Source: Phylloscopus collybita (Eukaryota; Chordata; Aves; Passeriformes; Phylloscopidae). From it: a stretch of 64,000 bases of DNA. The translations under genes and the position numbers were made by a program. The stretch spans positions 3,348,001 through 3,412,000 of the forward strand of contig JAJNNQ010000077.1 of assembly GCA_027886175.1 (NCBI GenBank), in the 5' to 3' direction. Position 1 is the stretch's first letter, and the number at the start of each line of letters is the position of its first letter. This document shows positions 20,855 through 32,425 of this stretch, in pieces. The notes below the pieces were generated by a model. It made no database searches. It had not been told where the DNA came from and saw nothing but the letters and a program-made list of their open reading frames with translations.

Positions 20855-21010
20855 CACTTGGAGGCTGCTGCTGGATTTGAGTTCTGCAGAGGCTTGTTCA
20901 GCCTTCAGCTCTTCAGTTCAGGAATTCAGTGCCCCAGGGCTCATTAACATTCAGAACACCTTAAGAAGTCAAGCCTCTGGGAATAATTTGATTTAATATT
21001 CCAAATCTTT
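20855..21010 (+). repeat. Dispersed ~160-190-bp module
   Basis: Contains the phrases TTCAGTTCAGGAATTCAGTG and CTCATTAACATTC. Reverse-strand copies lie at 24,340-24,545 and 48,655-48,850. The CTCATTAA step links it to the ~150-bp tandem repeat of the OR flanks. Confidence 0.75.
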
Positions 21011-22380
21011 TGTGGTTAGCTAGATTTCAGAAGCATATTTAATATGACTGTATTATATTTAAAAAGACAGTGACAAAATATTTTTTACATCCTGTTTAGG
21101 TTCTTTTTCTTTTTGATTCTTTGATAATGTGCAATCTGCAATTGATATTGAATCCAAGGCTCTCCTAAGGCAGTCTGAATCAATATGAAAATCTGACCCT
21201 TCATGGCTGACAATCAATCACACTTTGTTCCTATCCCATCCCCACCATTCCCCTCATCCAGCCCCTGGCACTCAGAGCAGCCTTGTGCAAATCTGAGTTT
21301 CCTCCACTCCAGGCTGCACCTGCAGCTTTCAGCTCCTTGGCTCCGACTCCCACCTGCTTTCCTTGCAGAAGGAGCTGCCCAAGACACAGAGGGGTGTTCA
21401 TTCATTGTCAGGCAACAAAGCCAGGCAAAGGGAAGGCACAGCTCCATCAAATGCAAAAGTCATTCTTCTCCCTGGCTCTGCCCTGCACCTGATCCCCACA
21501 GCCTTTCCTGTTTTCTTCATCCCTCCACTGCCAGGGATTTTCTGGGACAAGAGAGCTCTGCTCTGGCTGTGGAGGGAGGTCCAAGCGCAGCCACTGGAGT
21601 GGGAACTACAACTCATCAGATTTGTGTCCTTTGAGGGACCAGGAGCTGGTGAGACTCAGAGGCACAGAAAGGCCAACATTAAAAATGTGAAAATGACGGA
21701 ATTTAATAAGCATCAAAACACTTCCCTCAGCTCCTTGTGACATCTCAGTAACATCTGACACGTCCACCATCCCCAAAGGGATTGCCATACAGGAAGAATT
21801 TTAGACAAAGATATAAGAAGAGGTGACATAAAAGATAAAAATACAACTAAGATGCTGAGTAGAGTGTTATTCAAACTTCTGAAAGATTGGGCAACTCCCT
21901 AAAGCTCAAAGCATGAAGGCAGTCAAGGGAGATGCATTAGAATGACCAGAGAACAGCTGCAGGAGGAAATCTGGAAGCAAAGGACATAGATACAGTTTCT
22001 CTGCATGAAAAGATGTCCTTAGACATGGGCATTTAAACAGGAGAGCTGGAAATACCAAAAGGATGAGGGTCATGAAATATTAGAATGAATGTTGGTGGCA
22101 AAGGTAGAAGGGAAGATAAGAATTTCTTCTCCTGCCATCAGTGAAAGAATCCAGGAGATCCAGGAAATCCCTGTTCCTGGTGGGAAAATTTTGCCACTTC
22201 TTAAAAGTATTCAAATGACACAGATAAAAACTATTTGTTTTTATATTATGGAACTATCAGGCATTGAAACCTGTGCCCCTTTCCAGGAAGACGTCAGTTG
22301 TGTGCCCATGAACAAGCAGTGCCACTTGTGCCCTGAGGTGCCCTGTTGCCATGCTTCGTGCCTGCCATGTTTTGGTTTTG
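21011..22380. other. Unassigned intergenic DNA
   Basis: AT-rich at first, then mixed. Frames at 21,203-21,740 and 22,089-22,523 have no recognisable domain. I see no gene, RNA or repeat here. Confidence 0.4.
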
Positions 22381-22634
22381 GGAAATTCCATTCCCAGGCA
22401 CGGTTTTCGTACACAAGGCCACACAATGTAAACTATTGTGTGTTTTCCACATCTGTTCCCGGAGGAGGGACTTTTGTGGTGGTCTCTGAACTGGCCAATG
22501 GTTCCCAAGGGTCCCACCTCTGAGGTGGGCACATCTGAGAAAGTATAATAGGAATCAGAAAAATAAACCGGGGTCTCTTGCTTGCGAGAGATCACGCAGC
22601 CTTCTAAAGCACTCGTTCCTGTGTGTCCCACAGC
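22380..22634 (+). mobile_element. LTR 3'-end-like segment
   Basis: GAAAAATAAACCGGGGTC (AATAAA near 22,562) is followed by about 70 bp ending GTCCCACA, like an R/U5 end. A CCAATGG and a TATAATA precede it. A similar AATAAACCGGAG occurs near 511. The 5' end is undefined. Confidence 0.45.
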
Positions 22635-23361
22635 GACAGTGCCCAGCTGGGATTGGCATCTCTCAGAGAGGAGCTGAGGGAGGGCAGAGCACCTTGCAAG
22701 CTGCAGGTCCCTGACAGCCCCGCAGGGCTCCTGTCCCATCAACATCTGCTCTGCTCCATTCTGACACAGGGAGCAGCATGGTGCCGGGATCATCAGAGAA
22801 CTGAGGTGTGTGCTGGAATTCCATCCCCTCCCCATCCCGCAGCAGCCCTGCCTTTCCCTCCTCCAGCCTTGGTCTCCAGCACAGCCAGGGAGGCTCTTGG
22901 GGCTCTGCACTTTTCCTGCAGCCCCCAAGGGCAGCTGAGCTGTGCCTTTGGCACAGGCAGCCCTGCCCAGGCCAGGCCATGGGCAGCAATTCCTTGTGTG
23001 TGCCTGGCCTTGCTGTCAGCCCCGGCAGCGGCTGCGTGGCCCCTTTGTGTGGCGCTGGCCCAGCCATGGTGCCACAGGGCCTGTGCAGGCCCAGGGCAGG
23101 ACAGGAGCATTGCGGGGGGAAGGGCCCCTCTGCCGTGGGGCCCACAGCAGCCTTGGGGCTCTGTGCCCCATGGCCTCCCTGCTGGGCAGCCTCTGCCAGC
23201 TCCTGCACAGCCCCTGGCACCTGTGGGCCTGCACAGACAGCCCTGCCCCGGGCTCTGCCGGGCTCTGGGCCAGCAGAGAGGCCGCGCAGGGCTGGCCATG
23301 GCCGGGAACAGGCCCTGAGCCCCGCAGGAGGATGGAGCTGGGCCACAGCCAAAGTGCCCCC
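22635..23361. other. GC-rich block, no gene recognised
   Basis: Stop-poor GC-rich DNA with open frames of 160-240 codons in several frames on both strands and no domain. Composition matches the OR flanking blocks but I cannot align it to them. Confidence 0.4.
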
Positions 23362-23490
23362 TGTGGGAAATGGATTGTAGAGAATTCTCAAAGCCTGACA
23401 GAAGAATCACATACTGTGCATCTGTAGGCAAACCTTGAGATAAGAAATGCTGACTTAGAAATGCCATGGAATAGGATGGGCATTTTTGAG
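23362..23490 (+). mobile_element. Partial upstream LTR (type 5) of the env-bearing ERV
   Basis: The first ~130 bp repeat the start of the LTR at 23,786, beginning TGTGGGAAATG. It stops just before the env remnant, so this is the 5' LTR cut short by a deletion or a rearranged piece of it. Confidence 0.65.
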
Positions 23491-23504
23491 AGAGTCCTCA
23501 ATGA

Positions 23505-23785
23505 TTGTCTTCTTTGAATTTGTCTGACTATTCAGAATCCATTCCCAAACAACTTCAAAAACTGAGAGCTTTGACTAATCAATTTGAAGCAGAGGATGGA
23601 TCATGGTTGGATGACTTGTTTGAAGCATGGAGTTTAGCACCTTGGCTTAAGGAGATTTGTAAAATTGGTTTATATGCATTGATTGTTACATCAACAATGT
23701 TTGTGATAGTGCTACTTCATTGTGCACAGCAAACGACGAACAAGGCCATCAAAGAAGTCTGTTCCATTCAAGAGAGAAGGGGAAA
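23505..23785 (+). pseudogene. ERV env transmembrane C-terminal remnant
   Basis: This is the end of a retroviral Env transmembrane subunit: a WLDDLF...WLKE pre-membrane region, a hydrophobic span of about 20-25 residues (near YALIVTSTMFVIVLL), a Cys and a short tail. It is directly followed by a polypurine tract (AGAGAGAAGGGGAAA, 23,771-23,785) and an LTR, the natural order of an ERV 3' end. The surface subunit, fusion peptide, gag and pol are all absent. The frame continues open into the LTR to 23,894, which is incidental. Confidence 0.75.
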
Positions 23786-24268
23786 TGTGGGAAATGCATT
23801 TGTAGAGAATTCTCAAAGCCTGACAAAAGGCTCACATAATGTGTATATAATGTGTATCTGTAGGCAAACCTTGAGAGAAGAAATGCTGACTTAGAAATGC
23901 CATGGAATAGGACAGACATTGTTGAGAGAGAAATGGAACTAGAAACAAGTTCCAAGGGATGGCCTTGAAAATAATATGAGATACTTTGGAGCAATAGAAC
24001 TATGCCAGGTGCATTGGAGTAGGACCGACGAGGGGTGATTTTAGATGATTGGCTTTAGGGCATTAACAGCATTGTGTGGCAAAAGCTCATAGGCCAAGAA
24101 ACACTTATAATGTATTGTAATTTGGAAGTAGTTAGCTTCTGGTTATGATGGTGTGAGCTGTAACATCTGTACTGTCTCACCCTTCGCACGAGACTGAAAA
24201 CGGAATAGAAGTTTTTAAACGCCTCCCAGTTGCCCCATCTCTGGGTCACAAAAGGGTATAATCCGACA
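23786..24268 (+). mobile_element. 3' LTR (type 5), about 483 bp
   Basis: Starts TGTGGGAAATGC right after the polypurine tract. A likely end is ...ATCCGACA at 24,268. It shares its first 130 bp with 23,362-23,490. The right end is tentative, and no target duplication could be tested because the left end is broken. Confidence 0.65.
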
Positions 24269-24339
24269 AATAAGGAAAAAAAATGCCCCTGCATTTTTTT
24301 AAAAATATAGTATATTCTCTTTGAATACACCTCTGAAAT

Positions 24340-24545
24340 CTGTAGAATTAACCAAAAAAGAATTGAAGACTTGAAATGAAATTATTCTCAGGGGCTTTTC
24401 TTGTTAGAGTGCTTTGGAATGTTAATGAGCCTTTGGCACTGAATTCCTGAACTGAAGAGTAGAAGACTGAACAAGCCTCTGGAGAACTAAAATTCATCAG
24501 GGAATATACAAGTTGCTGAGGATCCATCCTCAGCAGAGCAGATTG
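24340..24545 (-). repeat. Dispersed ~190-bp module, minus strand
   Basis: Reverse complement of the family at 20,855-21,010, also present at 48,655-48,850. Confidence 0.75.
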
Positions 24546-24589
24546 AAGAGATTCCAGGGGTTTCCAGCTGCTCAAGAGCTGTGAGCTCA

Positions 24590-25015
24590 CGTGCAGGCAC
24601 AGGGGCTCCATGGTGGCATCTGAGGAGTCTCTGGGCTCCTGAAGATCTCTTCGGTCACACTCAGTCACAGGGGCTCTGTGGTGACATCCCAGGGCTCCTT
24701 AATCTTCCTAAGGGTCATGAGGTGACAGTCCCAGGGCTGCAGAGTGACAACAGAGGTGTCTGTGCCCTGCCAAGGAGCCAATTTGTCCCAGGCAGTGGCA
24801 GGAGTCCAGTGGTGACATCCCTGTTCTCCTAAAGAACAGCGAGGTCACAGACACTCCCAGGGGCTCCATGGGGACATCCCAGGAGTGTCCAGGCTGCCAA
24901 AGAGCTGGGATGTCACAGACACTCCCAGGGGCTCCATGGGGACATCCCAGGAGTGTCCAAGCTGCCAAAGAGCTGGGATGTCACAGACACTCACAGGGGT
25001 TCCTGTCATGGGCAC
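24590..25015 (+). repeat. Minisatellite with 67-68-bp unit
   Basis: The last three units are nearly identical (CACAGACACTCCCAGG at 24,848 and 24,916, with a variant at 24,983). Earlier units from about 24,590 are degenerate. It is not related to the 37-bp family. Confidence 0.85.
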
Positions 25016-25019
25016 AGTG

Positions 25020-26239
25020 CCAGCTTCAGGCAAAGTTGATTAGAGAAGCTCCTGTTGGGTCACGAGGTTCACAAAGGACCCAAACCAGGACCCCCAGGCT
25101 TTTTTAACTCCTTCTGGGAGAGGATCCTGGGAGTGCCTGGATCCCATCCCAGCCCCAGACTTTCTCAAGGATTTATGCCTAAAGGATTATACAGGTGGAG
25201 TTGAACCTTTGTATAACTTTGTCCCACAACATTAGGGATGGCAAACCAAAAGTATTTATGAACATACAGATATGACTGATTATGATCATGATTAGACAAA
25301 AAGGTCTTAATCAGAATTATTTACTCCACTGTAGAGGAGCTGTAACATCTATTTTAAGACAGTGCTCTAGGAAGGAATTTTGAAGCAATTGTATTAAAGA
25401 AAAGCAGTTATTAACCAGAGATGGGTGTCACTCCCCCAGACCAACGACCGTGGGCAAATCTCTTGAGCTCATCCTCAGGCAGTGACCTTGAAGGGTGTCC
25501 CCACTCCAGGGAGGAATCTCCACACCCCCCAAGAAGGGAAATGTCAGGAGATGCTGCAGTTAAAATTTGGGATGGGGCTTTTCTAGTCTGAAGTGCTGCC
25601 CTGTCAGTCAGATGTGCCCAGGCTGGGCCAGCTCAGCAGCTCTGCAGAAGCTCTCAGTGCTGTCACTGGGTTGTTGCTTTCTCTGGGGATTTGAGCAGCT
25701 CTGCCACAGCTTCAGCTCCCTCTCAGCATGTGGAACTTTGGCATGGAGGAGTCAGGCTGCTTTCAGCATTCTTCACCCCCAAAGCAGCATGATCCACTTC
25801 TTCATTTCCCACTGGGGGCTTTGCAAACAGGGCCTTGTTGGAGCTGTTTGAGCCCATTGCAGGCAGAGCCTCCTGCTCCAGCAGGAACTGCCTTTCCTGT
25901 GCCAGGACCAGGGCAGGTCCTGCTGCAGGAAAAGCCCCAGGCCAGCCCCAGCAGAGGGAAGGGCTCGGGCACAAGTGCAGAGTGCCGTGCTGGGAGCTGT
26001 GCCAGGGAGAGCCTGAGGCACCAAAGGCCCCTGGGCAGCAGCAGCTGCTTCCAGGCCATGGCCAGAAGCCTCCCTTGGCCACCGGGCCTGGTGGCCACCA
26101 CTGCAGAGCTGCTGGCTCAGGGCTCATTTCTGCCTGGGCTCTGCCCCAGCCCACAGAGTGTCAGCTCAGCCCTGACTCTGGCACAGCCCCTGGGCCTGAG
26201 CCCTGCAGAGCCTCAAGGTCACCTGTGCCAGCCTGGTGC
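25020..26239. other. Flank of the OR relic, no gene seen
   Basis: The stretch up to 25,560 has no recognisable feature. From 25,560 the DNA becomes GC-rich and stop-poor like the OR flanks. It holds no alignable OR coding sequence until 26,240. Confidence 0.4.
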
Positions 26240-26370
26240 CCATCCCTGGCTCTGGCACTGTCACTTCTGTGCTGGCTGCTGCCTCCAACACTGAACCCCC
26301 TCATCCACAGCCTGAGGAACCAGGAGCTGGAGGATGCCCTGAGGAATATGACCACTCTGTGTTTTTCAGA
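26240..26370 (+). pseudogene. Olfactory receptor 3'-end relic
   Basis: About 43 codons match the TM7 end of the window's ORs: LPPTLNPLIHSLRNQELEDA against PPTLNPLIYSLRNQEVKAA in OR1. Everything upstream of TM7 is missing. The Tyr of the PxxNPxIYSLRN motif is His. The frame runs on without the usual stop. It is followed by a diverged version of the OR 3' flank (26,890-27,700), so it marks a fourth, old OR unit. Confidence 0.85.
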
Positions 26371-26488
26371 AACAATCAGGTTCCTCTATGTTTCTGCACA
26401 GCATTCAGAATGGAACTCATTCCTGGCCCAGACTGCTTTGTGCCATGTGTCTTCTTTGTTGGTCTATTTGGTGTAATAATTTTTTTCT

Positions 26489-26746
26489 CTTTCCTTTCCT
26501 TTCCTTTCCTTTCCTTTCCTTTCCTTTCCTTTCCTTTCCTTTCCTTTCCTTTCCTTTCCTTTCCTTTCCTTTCCTTTCCTTTCCTTTCCTTTCCTTTCCT
26601 TTCCTTTCCTTTCCTTTCCTTTCCTTTCCTTTCCTTTCCTTTCCTTTCCTTTCCTTTCCTTTCCTTTCCTTTCCTTTCCTTTCCTTTCCTTTCCTTTCCT
26701 TTCCTTTCCTTTCCTTTCTCTTCCTTTCTTTTCCTTTCTTTTCTTT
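26489..26746 (+). repeat. (TTTCC)n microsatellite
   Basis: A perfect TTTCC pentanucleotide run (about 46 units) to about 26,717, then interrupted copies. It sits in what would be the 3'UTR of the OR relic. Open frames of more than 100 codons across it are artefacts. Confidence 0.97.
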
Positions 26747-26749
26747 CAT

Positions 26750-27700
26750 AACATTTTCCATAAAGGGATGCCATTACTCATAGTATTGCTACATCAGTAT
26801 CTACCATGCCTGTGTTAAGCACTGACAGTAAGGAGCCCTGATCACTGTGCATTTCTGTCAAATAAAGTGTCCTGCTCTGCCCTGGGTGCCCAAGATGTTC
26901 CCTCAGCCCCTCTCTGTCTCTGCAGGGGCAGTGCCTGTGAGCAGAGGTGCAGGGCAGAGACTCCCATCCCAGCAGCACAGCCAGGGACAATGGCCCTGGC
27001 TCTTCCCACAGCTGCTCTTCCCAAGTGCAGCCTCTCCTTCCCAGCCCTTCTGTGGCTGTCAGGCCGCAGGGCTGTGGCAGCTTGGTCACTGTCCTGCTGC
27101 GTGTGCGTGCTGTGAGCACAGGCAGGGCCAGGCCATGGGCACTGCTGGGACACAGCTGGGCTCCAGCACAGCAGCTCCAGCAGCAAAGGGCATCATCTCC
27201 TGAGGGCAGCCCAGGAAGGCTTTGCTCTCCCTGCAGAGCTGCTCTCAGCAAGGTGCTCCAGGAATGCCCTGGCAAAGCAAAGCCCAGTGCCCAGGGGCAG
27301 AGGGGTAGTGTGCAGGGGGGCACCCAGCAGTGTCCTGGCACAGCCAGAGCTGCTGGCATGGACCTGAGGGAGCAGCAGAGCAGGGCCTGGGCTGTGTCTC
27401 TCTTCTGGGGACAGCCTGGGAAGGTGCCCCAGGGCAATTGTCCCACACCAGCCCCTGCAACCACCATGGCCAGCACAGGCCTCTCCCCACCCCTGCAGGA
27501 GGTTGTTTGTCCCTGCATGGAGGGACACCAAGGGACCAGGCCAGCAGTGCCTGTTTGCTCTGTACTGAGGAGATTTCAGCAGGGCATCCTGTGTGTGTGT
27601 GGGGAGATGAAGCAGAGTGAGCACAAACACCATCAGCAGCACTCGGGGCTGGCACAATTCCAGAGGCACAAACAGGGCCTTGAGGCCACTTCACTCTGAG
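26750..27700. repeat. Diverged OR 3' flank after the relic
   Basis: Shares phrases with 11,521-12,390, for example GGCCATGGGCACTGCTGG and GGGGAGATGAAGC followed by GAGCACAAA, in the same order. It is clearly more diverged than the flanks of OR1-3. No gene is called. Confidence 0.6.
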
Positions 27701-28229
27701 AGTGAAATCCTTTGGGAAACCACCTGAATTCTTTACTGGGCTGTGCTTGGGACTGCAGAGAGAAGCATCCAGGCCAGGGAAGCTCCAGGGAAACTGCTCA
27801 GCACAGCCAAGGACTGCCCAGAGAGACCATTGGGGTGGGGGTATGTGGGGAGAAATCACAGCTGCCTCCCTTCTGAACCACCCCCAGGACCTGGACAGGG
27901 CTGTGCTGTGTTTTGGGCACTGACCTGGAACTGAGGGATGTGGAAAAGGCCTTTGGTGTCAGGGCTGTTGAGAAGGCTGGGCAGTGTCACTGGGAGAGCT
28001 CTCTCAAACCCCTTGGAAAGGGCAGAGCCATCCCAGAGGGTCCTGGGAACCTGGGAAAGGCAGACATGGAGCCAGTCTGCAAACAGGACAGGGAGGGGAT
28101 CTGGGAGAGTCCCAGCCTGGTCAGGCTCAGCAGGGAAGGGGATGTGGCAAATCCTCCTGCAGCCATTCCAGGCACTGGCAGCACAAGGCAGGGATTGCAG
28201 AACCCAGGTGAGAGGGAAAAGAAGGGGAT
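27700..28229. other. Spacer before the CR1 fragment
   Basis: GC-moderate DNA with overlapping open frames and no recognised domain. It may include more CR1, since the CR1-like frame becomes readable only after about 28,230. Confidence 0.4.
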
Positions 28230-28600
28230 GTTGTGTGCCCAGACTTTAGCCAGGCCTGTGACACGGTCTGCTGTGGTCTCCTCAGAGCCAGACTGGAGAG
28301 AGCTGGGCTGAAGAAATGGAACATGGGCTGGGTGGGAATTTGGCTGAACACTGAGGGTCAAATGTCAAATCCATGGTACAGAGTCCTCTTGGCAGCCACT
28401 GCCTGGTGACATCCCTCAGTGACCAGCCCTTGACCACCACTGGGGAACATTTCTATTATCTCTGCAATGGCATGGAATGCACTTTCAATTCCTTTGTGGA
28501 TACTGCCAAATTGTAGGGAGTCTGTGACCAAACTCCTCCAGTTGATGGTGACTGCAAAACATAATTGGGCATAATTGTGCTTTTCTTTCCTATGGGCAAG
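28230..28600 (+). mobile_element. CR1 LINE internal fragment
   Basis: Translated, this gives CR1 reverse transcriptase landmarks with frame breaks: a DTVCCGLLRARLERAGL segment equivalent to the conserved DTV region, then a GMECTFNSF..TAKL stretch equivalent to the CTLSKFADDTKL region. The catalytic segment is degraded. The inverted paralogue is 63,700-64,000. Confidence 0.7.
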
Positions 28601-29238
28601 ATGACTGAGTTGAGTCAATTTGTCTTGTCATCAGGTGCCAACCAAGCCAGAAGAAAAGGAAGATAAAACTTATGCATCAGAAAAAAGACAGTTCAAAAGG
28701 GAAAAAACCAAATCCAACAAAAAAAACAAAGTAAGACCCACCCATAACAACAGAAAACCCCCACAAACAAACCAACAACAAAAAGCAAAGGCCACAAAGA
28801 GAAGAAAAGCAATTCCACAGGAAATCTCTTATCAGCAGAAATTGTTTAGCCACCTTATGGCAGGAGAGGATTCTTTACTTGTCAGTGACTTTTTGAAAGA
28901 AAAATATCTCAAAAAAGAAATTAATCCCCTCCCCCCCTTGCCCCCCCTGCTTCCTCCAGTTTATTGCTGATCATGGTGTGATGTGCAATGGAACATCCCT
29001 TGGGTCACTCCAGCCCAGCTGTCCCATCCCTGTTCCCTCAGGAACACTTGCCCACCACAAGCCCATAGGTTGGGAGGTTGCAGACACACCTCAGGCAGGG
29101 TGAGAGCTGTGACAAGGACAGGAGAACAGAACAACATTTACTCTTATCAAGGACAGTAGAACAGAACAGCACAGCCTTGGAGAAATGGATCAAAGATGTA
29201 ACTCTGGCAAACAGAAGTCATTCAAAATGCAAGAAAAA
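28600..29238. other. A-rich spacer
   Basis: A-rich low-complexity DNA at 28,660-28,830 (inverted equivalent T-rich at 63,430-63,600), then unassigned DNA. No gene is seen. A lysine-rich frame at 28,620-28,970 is composition only. Confidence 0.6.
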
Positions 29239-29605
29239 TGTCAGCTCAGCTCTACAAGGCTGACAAAACAGAAGGTTTGCAAAACAATAATATTGCCCAT
29301 ACTCAAAAGTGGGGATTGAGGAACAGCCACCTAGAAAGGACACTGGGTGTTGAAGACAGACCCCAAAGAACCAGATAAGAACTTGTGAGAAGGGGTGCAA
29401 CCATGTCAAGTAAATTCCAAGGAATTGGGGATGGTTAATGAACGCATAATCAGTGTGTGTGATCAAAACTCTGTTCATTTGATGCTCAGTGCACTCAAAT
29501 GGAGGAAGGATTGCCCAAGTGACCAGCACGCTGTAATAAAGAATACCTGCTCTCAAATACGCAAAGTGTGTTCTAAAGTTTCTATCCAGTGGATTTCAGT
29601 ATCAG
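29239..29605 (+). mobile_element. LTR (type 6), plus strand
   Basis: Candidate start TGTCAGCTCAGC, AATAAA at 29,535-29,540, and an end near ATCCAGTGGATTTCA. The inverted paralogue is about 62,815-63,190. It is followed within about 20-30 bp by minisatellite. Confidence 0.6.
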
Positions 29606-29621
29606 TGGTGTCCTTGACTCC

Positions 29622-29697
29622 ATTATGCCCCACAGTGTCACAATGGCCCCCTGGTTCCATGACGCCCTGCTGTAGAACAATGGACCCTTGGTTCCAT
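29622..29697 (+). repeat. Two-unit minisatellite island between two LTRs
   Basis: Two units of the ~37-bp family on the plus strand, trapped between the 3' end of a plus-strand LTR and the 3' end of a minus-strand LTR. The equivalent is 62,712-62,795. Confidence 0.8.
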
Positions 29698-30355
29698 TCT
29701 CAATTAAATAAAGCATGGACAAGGACTCTCCAACTAATTAAAGTTAGAAAAGTGGTATGTTTAATTCAGTGCCAGGCAACATGGGGAGTAACCTCCCAAA
29801 TACGTGTGCAAAAATCACAGAGCTCTGGCTTTCTATTGACCTACAAAATCTTACATATTCATGTAATCATTCAACACACCTATACACACTTATTACTTAA
29901 CCCCACCTTCTCTCCTCTTCATCATAAAATGAGCTCAAAGTCCTTTCACGCTTGTGCAGTCCTGCACTCAAATTGGGTTGGGGGGATTTGAAATGGGCCA
30001 GTGGTGCCTTAGGACGAAGTCAGGAACATCTTCCTCAAGGTAAACTTTTCACCTTTGCCTTGTTGGCAGGCTCTCTGACCCCTTGGGCATAGTTCAAGCT
30101 CTCCTGCCTGCTTCTGACTGCTTTTGGGGCCCAGGTTCACCTACACTTCCTTCATCTTTACAATACTCCATCCTCCCCTCATAACTTCTACAAACACAGC
30201 AAAGTCAGGCAAATGATATATTGTTTTCCGAAAGTAGCTTCATCTGGCAATGATCACTATCCTACATTGCTTCTACTCTAAACTCTTGATTAATATCCAT
30301 TGCTTCTTGCTTCTATCCCTTCAGCTAAACTCTTAACCCTTTGGATTCTTCTAAA
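29697..30355 (-). mobile_element. LTR (type 7), minus strand, inserted in minisatellite
   Basis: Minisatellite lies on both sides. The reverse strand carries an ATTAAA-type signal and a TTTAACTAATTAG-rich 3' part ending at 29,697. The inverted paralogue at 62,055-62,712 is present at the same position in the array, so the insertion predates the duplication. The 5' end near 30,355 may be ERV internal sequence rather than LTR. Confidence 0.6.
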
Positions 30356-32425
30356 CCCTTAATTCAATTAGGGTCCGTCGTGTCAAAATGGCCTCCTTGG
30401 TTCTGCACTGCCACAATGCTCTCCTTGGTTCCACAAAGCCTTGGTGTACCCCAAGAGCCCCTTGGTTCCATTACATGTCATTGTGTCTTCATGGTCTCTG
30501 GGATTTGCAGTATCACAATGGATAATTGGTGACAAGAATCCCCACTGTGTCAAAAGCAATATTTGATTCCATTGGGCCACACTGTATAACAGTGGCCCCT
30601 CAGTTCCCTGAGGTTTCGTACTGCCAACAATGGTCTCCTTGGTTCTGTCATGTGCATATGGCTGCTTGGTTCCATCAAATTCCTCTTTGTCACATTGGTC
30701 TCCTTTGTTCCATGAGGCTCTGCAGTGCCACAATATCCCATAGTTTCCATGAGCATCTTCCATACTATCAACAAGGCCCTTTGTCCCAAGGAGGCCCCAC
30801 AGTGTAACAGCTCCTTAGATCCCTGAGGTTCTGTAGTGTCACCATGATGTCCTTGGAGCCGCACTGTCACAATGGACAATTTGTCTCTTTGGGGCCCAAT
30901 TGTGTCACAACAGACCCTTGGTTCCATGGAGTTCCATAGTATCGGTGTGGCCTCCTTGGATCCACACTATGGACCATTGGTTCCATGAGGCCCTGCTGTG
31001 TCACAATGGCCACTTGGTTCCATGAGCTTCCCTAGTGTCACCATGGTCTCCTTGGATCTGCATTGCCACAATGGACAATTAGTTTCATGGAATCTTGCTG
31101 TGTCACAGTGAAGCTTTAGTGTCATGAGATTCTGAAGTTGGATAATGGTCTCTTTGGTTCAAAGACACTTTGGAGTGTAACAATGGCTGCTCAGTTCCAT
31201 GAGCTTCCATAGTGTCAACCATGGTCTCCTTGTTTCTGCAGTGTCCTAATGAGCCCTTGGTTCTATGAGTTTCCTTAATGTCACTGGTCTCCTTGGTTCC
31301 ATGGGTCCCTGCTGTGTCACCAAAGCCCCTTGGTTCCCTGAGTTTCTGTACTGTCAACAATGGTTCCTTTGTTCCAATGAAGCCTTGCTATGTCACTATG
31401 GACCCTGGGTTCAATGAAGTTCTTTGGTGTCACAATGGCCCCTTTGGATCCATGAGGTTCCATAGTGTCTCTGTGGTCTCCTTGGATCCACATTGTCACA
31501 TGGACAATTCCTTCCATGCAGTCCCAATGGGTCAGAATGTCCCCTTAGTTCCATGAGGCCCTGCTTTGTCCCAATGGCCCCTTGGTTCCATAGGTTTTAT
31601 GCTGTACCAATGGACTCCTTGGTTCTAGGAGTTACCCTGCTTTTAGCAGGGGTTTCTTTGGTTCCAGCAAGGCCCAGCTGTGCCTCAATGCACCCTTGGT
31701 TCCACGAGGCCCTGCTGTGTCCTAATGGACCTCTATTCCATTAGGCCCTACAGAGTCACAATGGACCCTTGAGTCCATGGGGTTCCATCATGTCACACTG
31801 GACTTTACATTCCACAAGTTTTCGTACTGTCAACAACAGTTTCCTTGGTTCTGCAGTGTCACAATGGCCCCTTGGTTCCATGGGCTTCTGTAGTGTAACA
31901 TGGTCACCTTGATTCCATGAGGTTCTGCAGTGTCACAATAGAAACCCTTGTTCCATTAGGCCTCCAAGTTTCACAATGTTTGATTCCAGGAGGCACCACA
32001 ATGTCACAATGGACCCTTGGTTCTGTGAGATTCCATAGCATCCCAATGGTCACTCTGGTTCCATGAGTTTCCTTAGTGTCACAATGGTCTCCATGGTTCC
32101 ATTAGGCCCTGCCTTGTCACAATGGTCCCCTGGGTTCCAAGGAAGCCCTTCTGTGTCACAAAGGACCCTTGGTTCCATGAAGTTCTGTGGTGTCACCATG
32201 TTTTTCTTGAACCTGCAGTGTAACAATGGACCATTGGTTCCACAGGGCCTGGCTGTGTCACAAATGTCTCTTTGATTCCATGACTGCCACAACAGAGACT
32301 TGTTTCTAGGAGGTTCCCTACTGTCACATTTGTCTCCTTGATTCCATGAGATGTGTCACAATGGGCCCTCAGTTAAACAAGGCCTTGCAGTGTCTCAGAA
32401 GTCTCCTTGGTTCCAGCAGGAACAC
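30355..32425 (+). repeat. Long minisatellite array, ~37-bp unit (about 55 units)
   Basis: A continuous array on the plus strand. The inverted counterpart is 60,150-62,055. Frames within it are artefacts of the repeat. Confidence 0.92.

Noticed and set aside
26376..26783. Lys/Glu/Gly- and Phe/Leu/Ser-rich frames over 100 codons
   Set aside because: Direct translations of the (TTTCC)n microsatellite.
28620..28970. Lysine-rich 116-codon frame
   Set aside because: It follows an A-rich low-complexity stretch, and the paralogue at 63,266-63,562 has a different frame and length.
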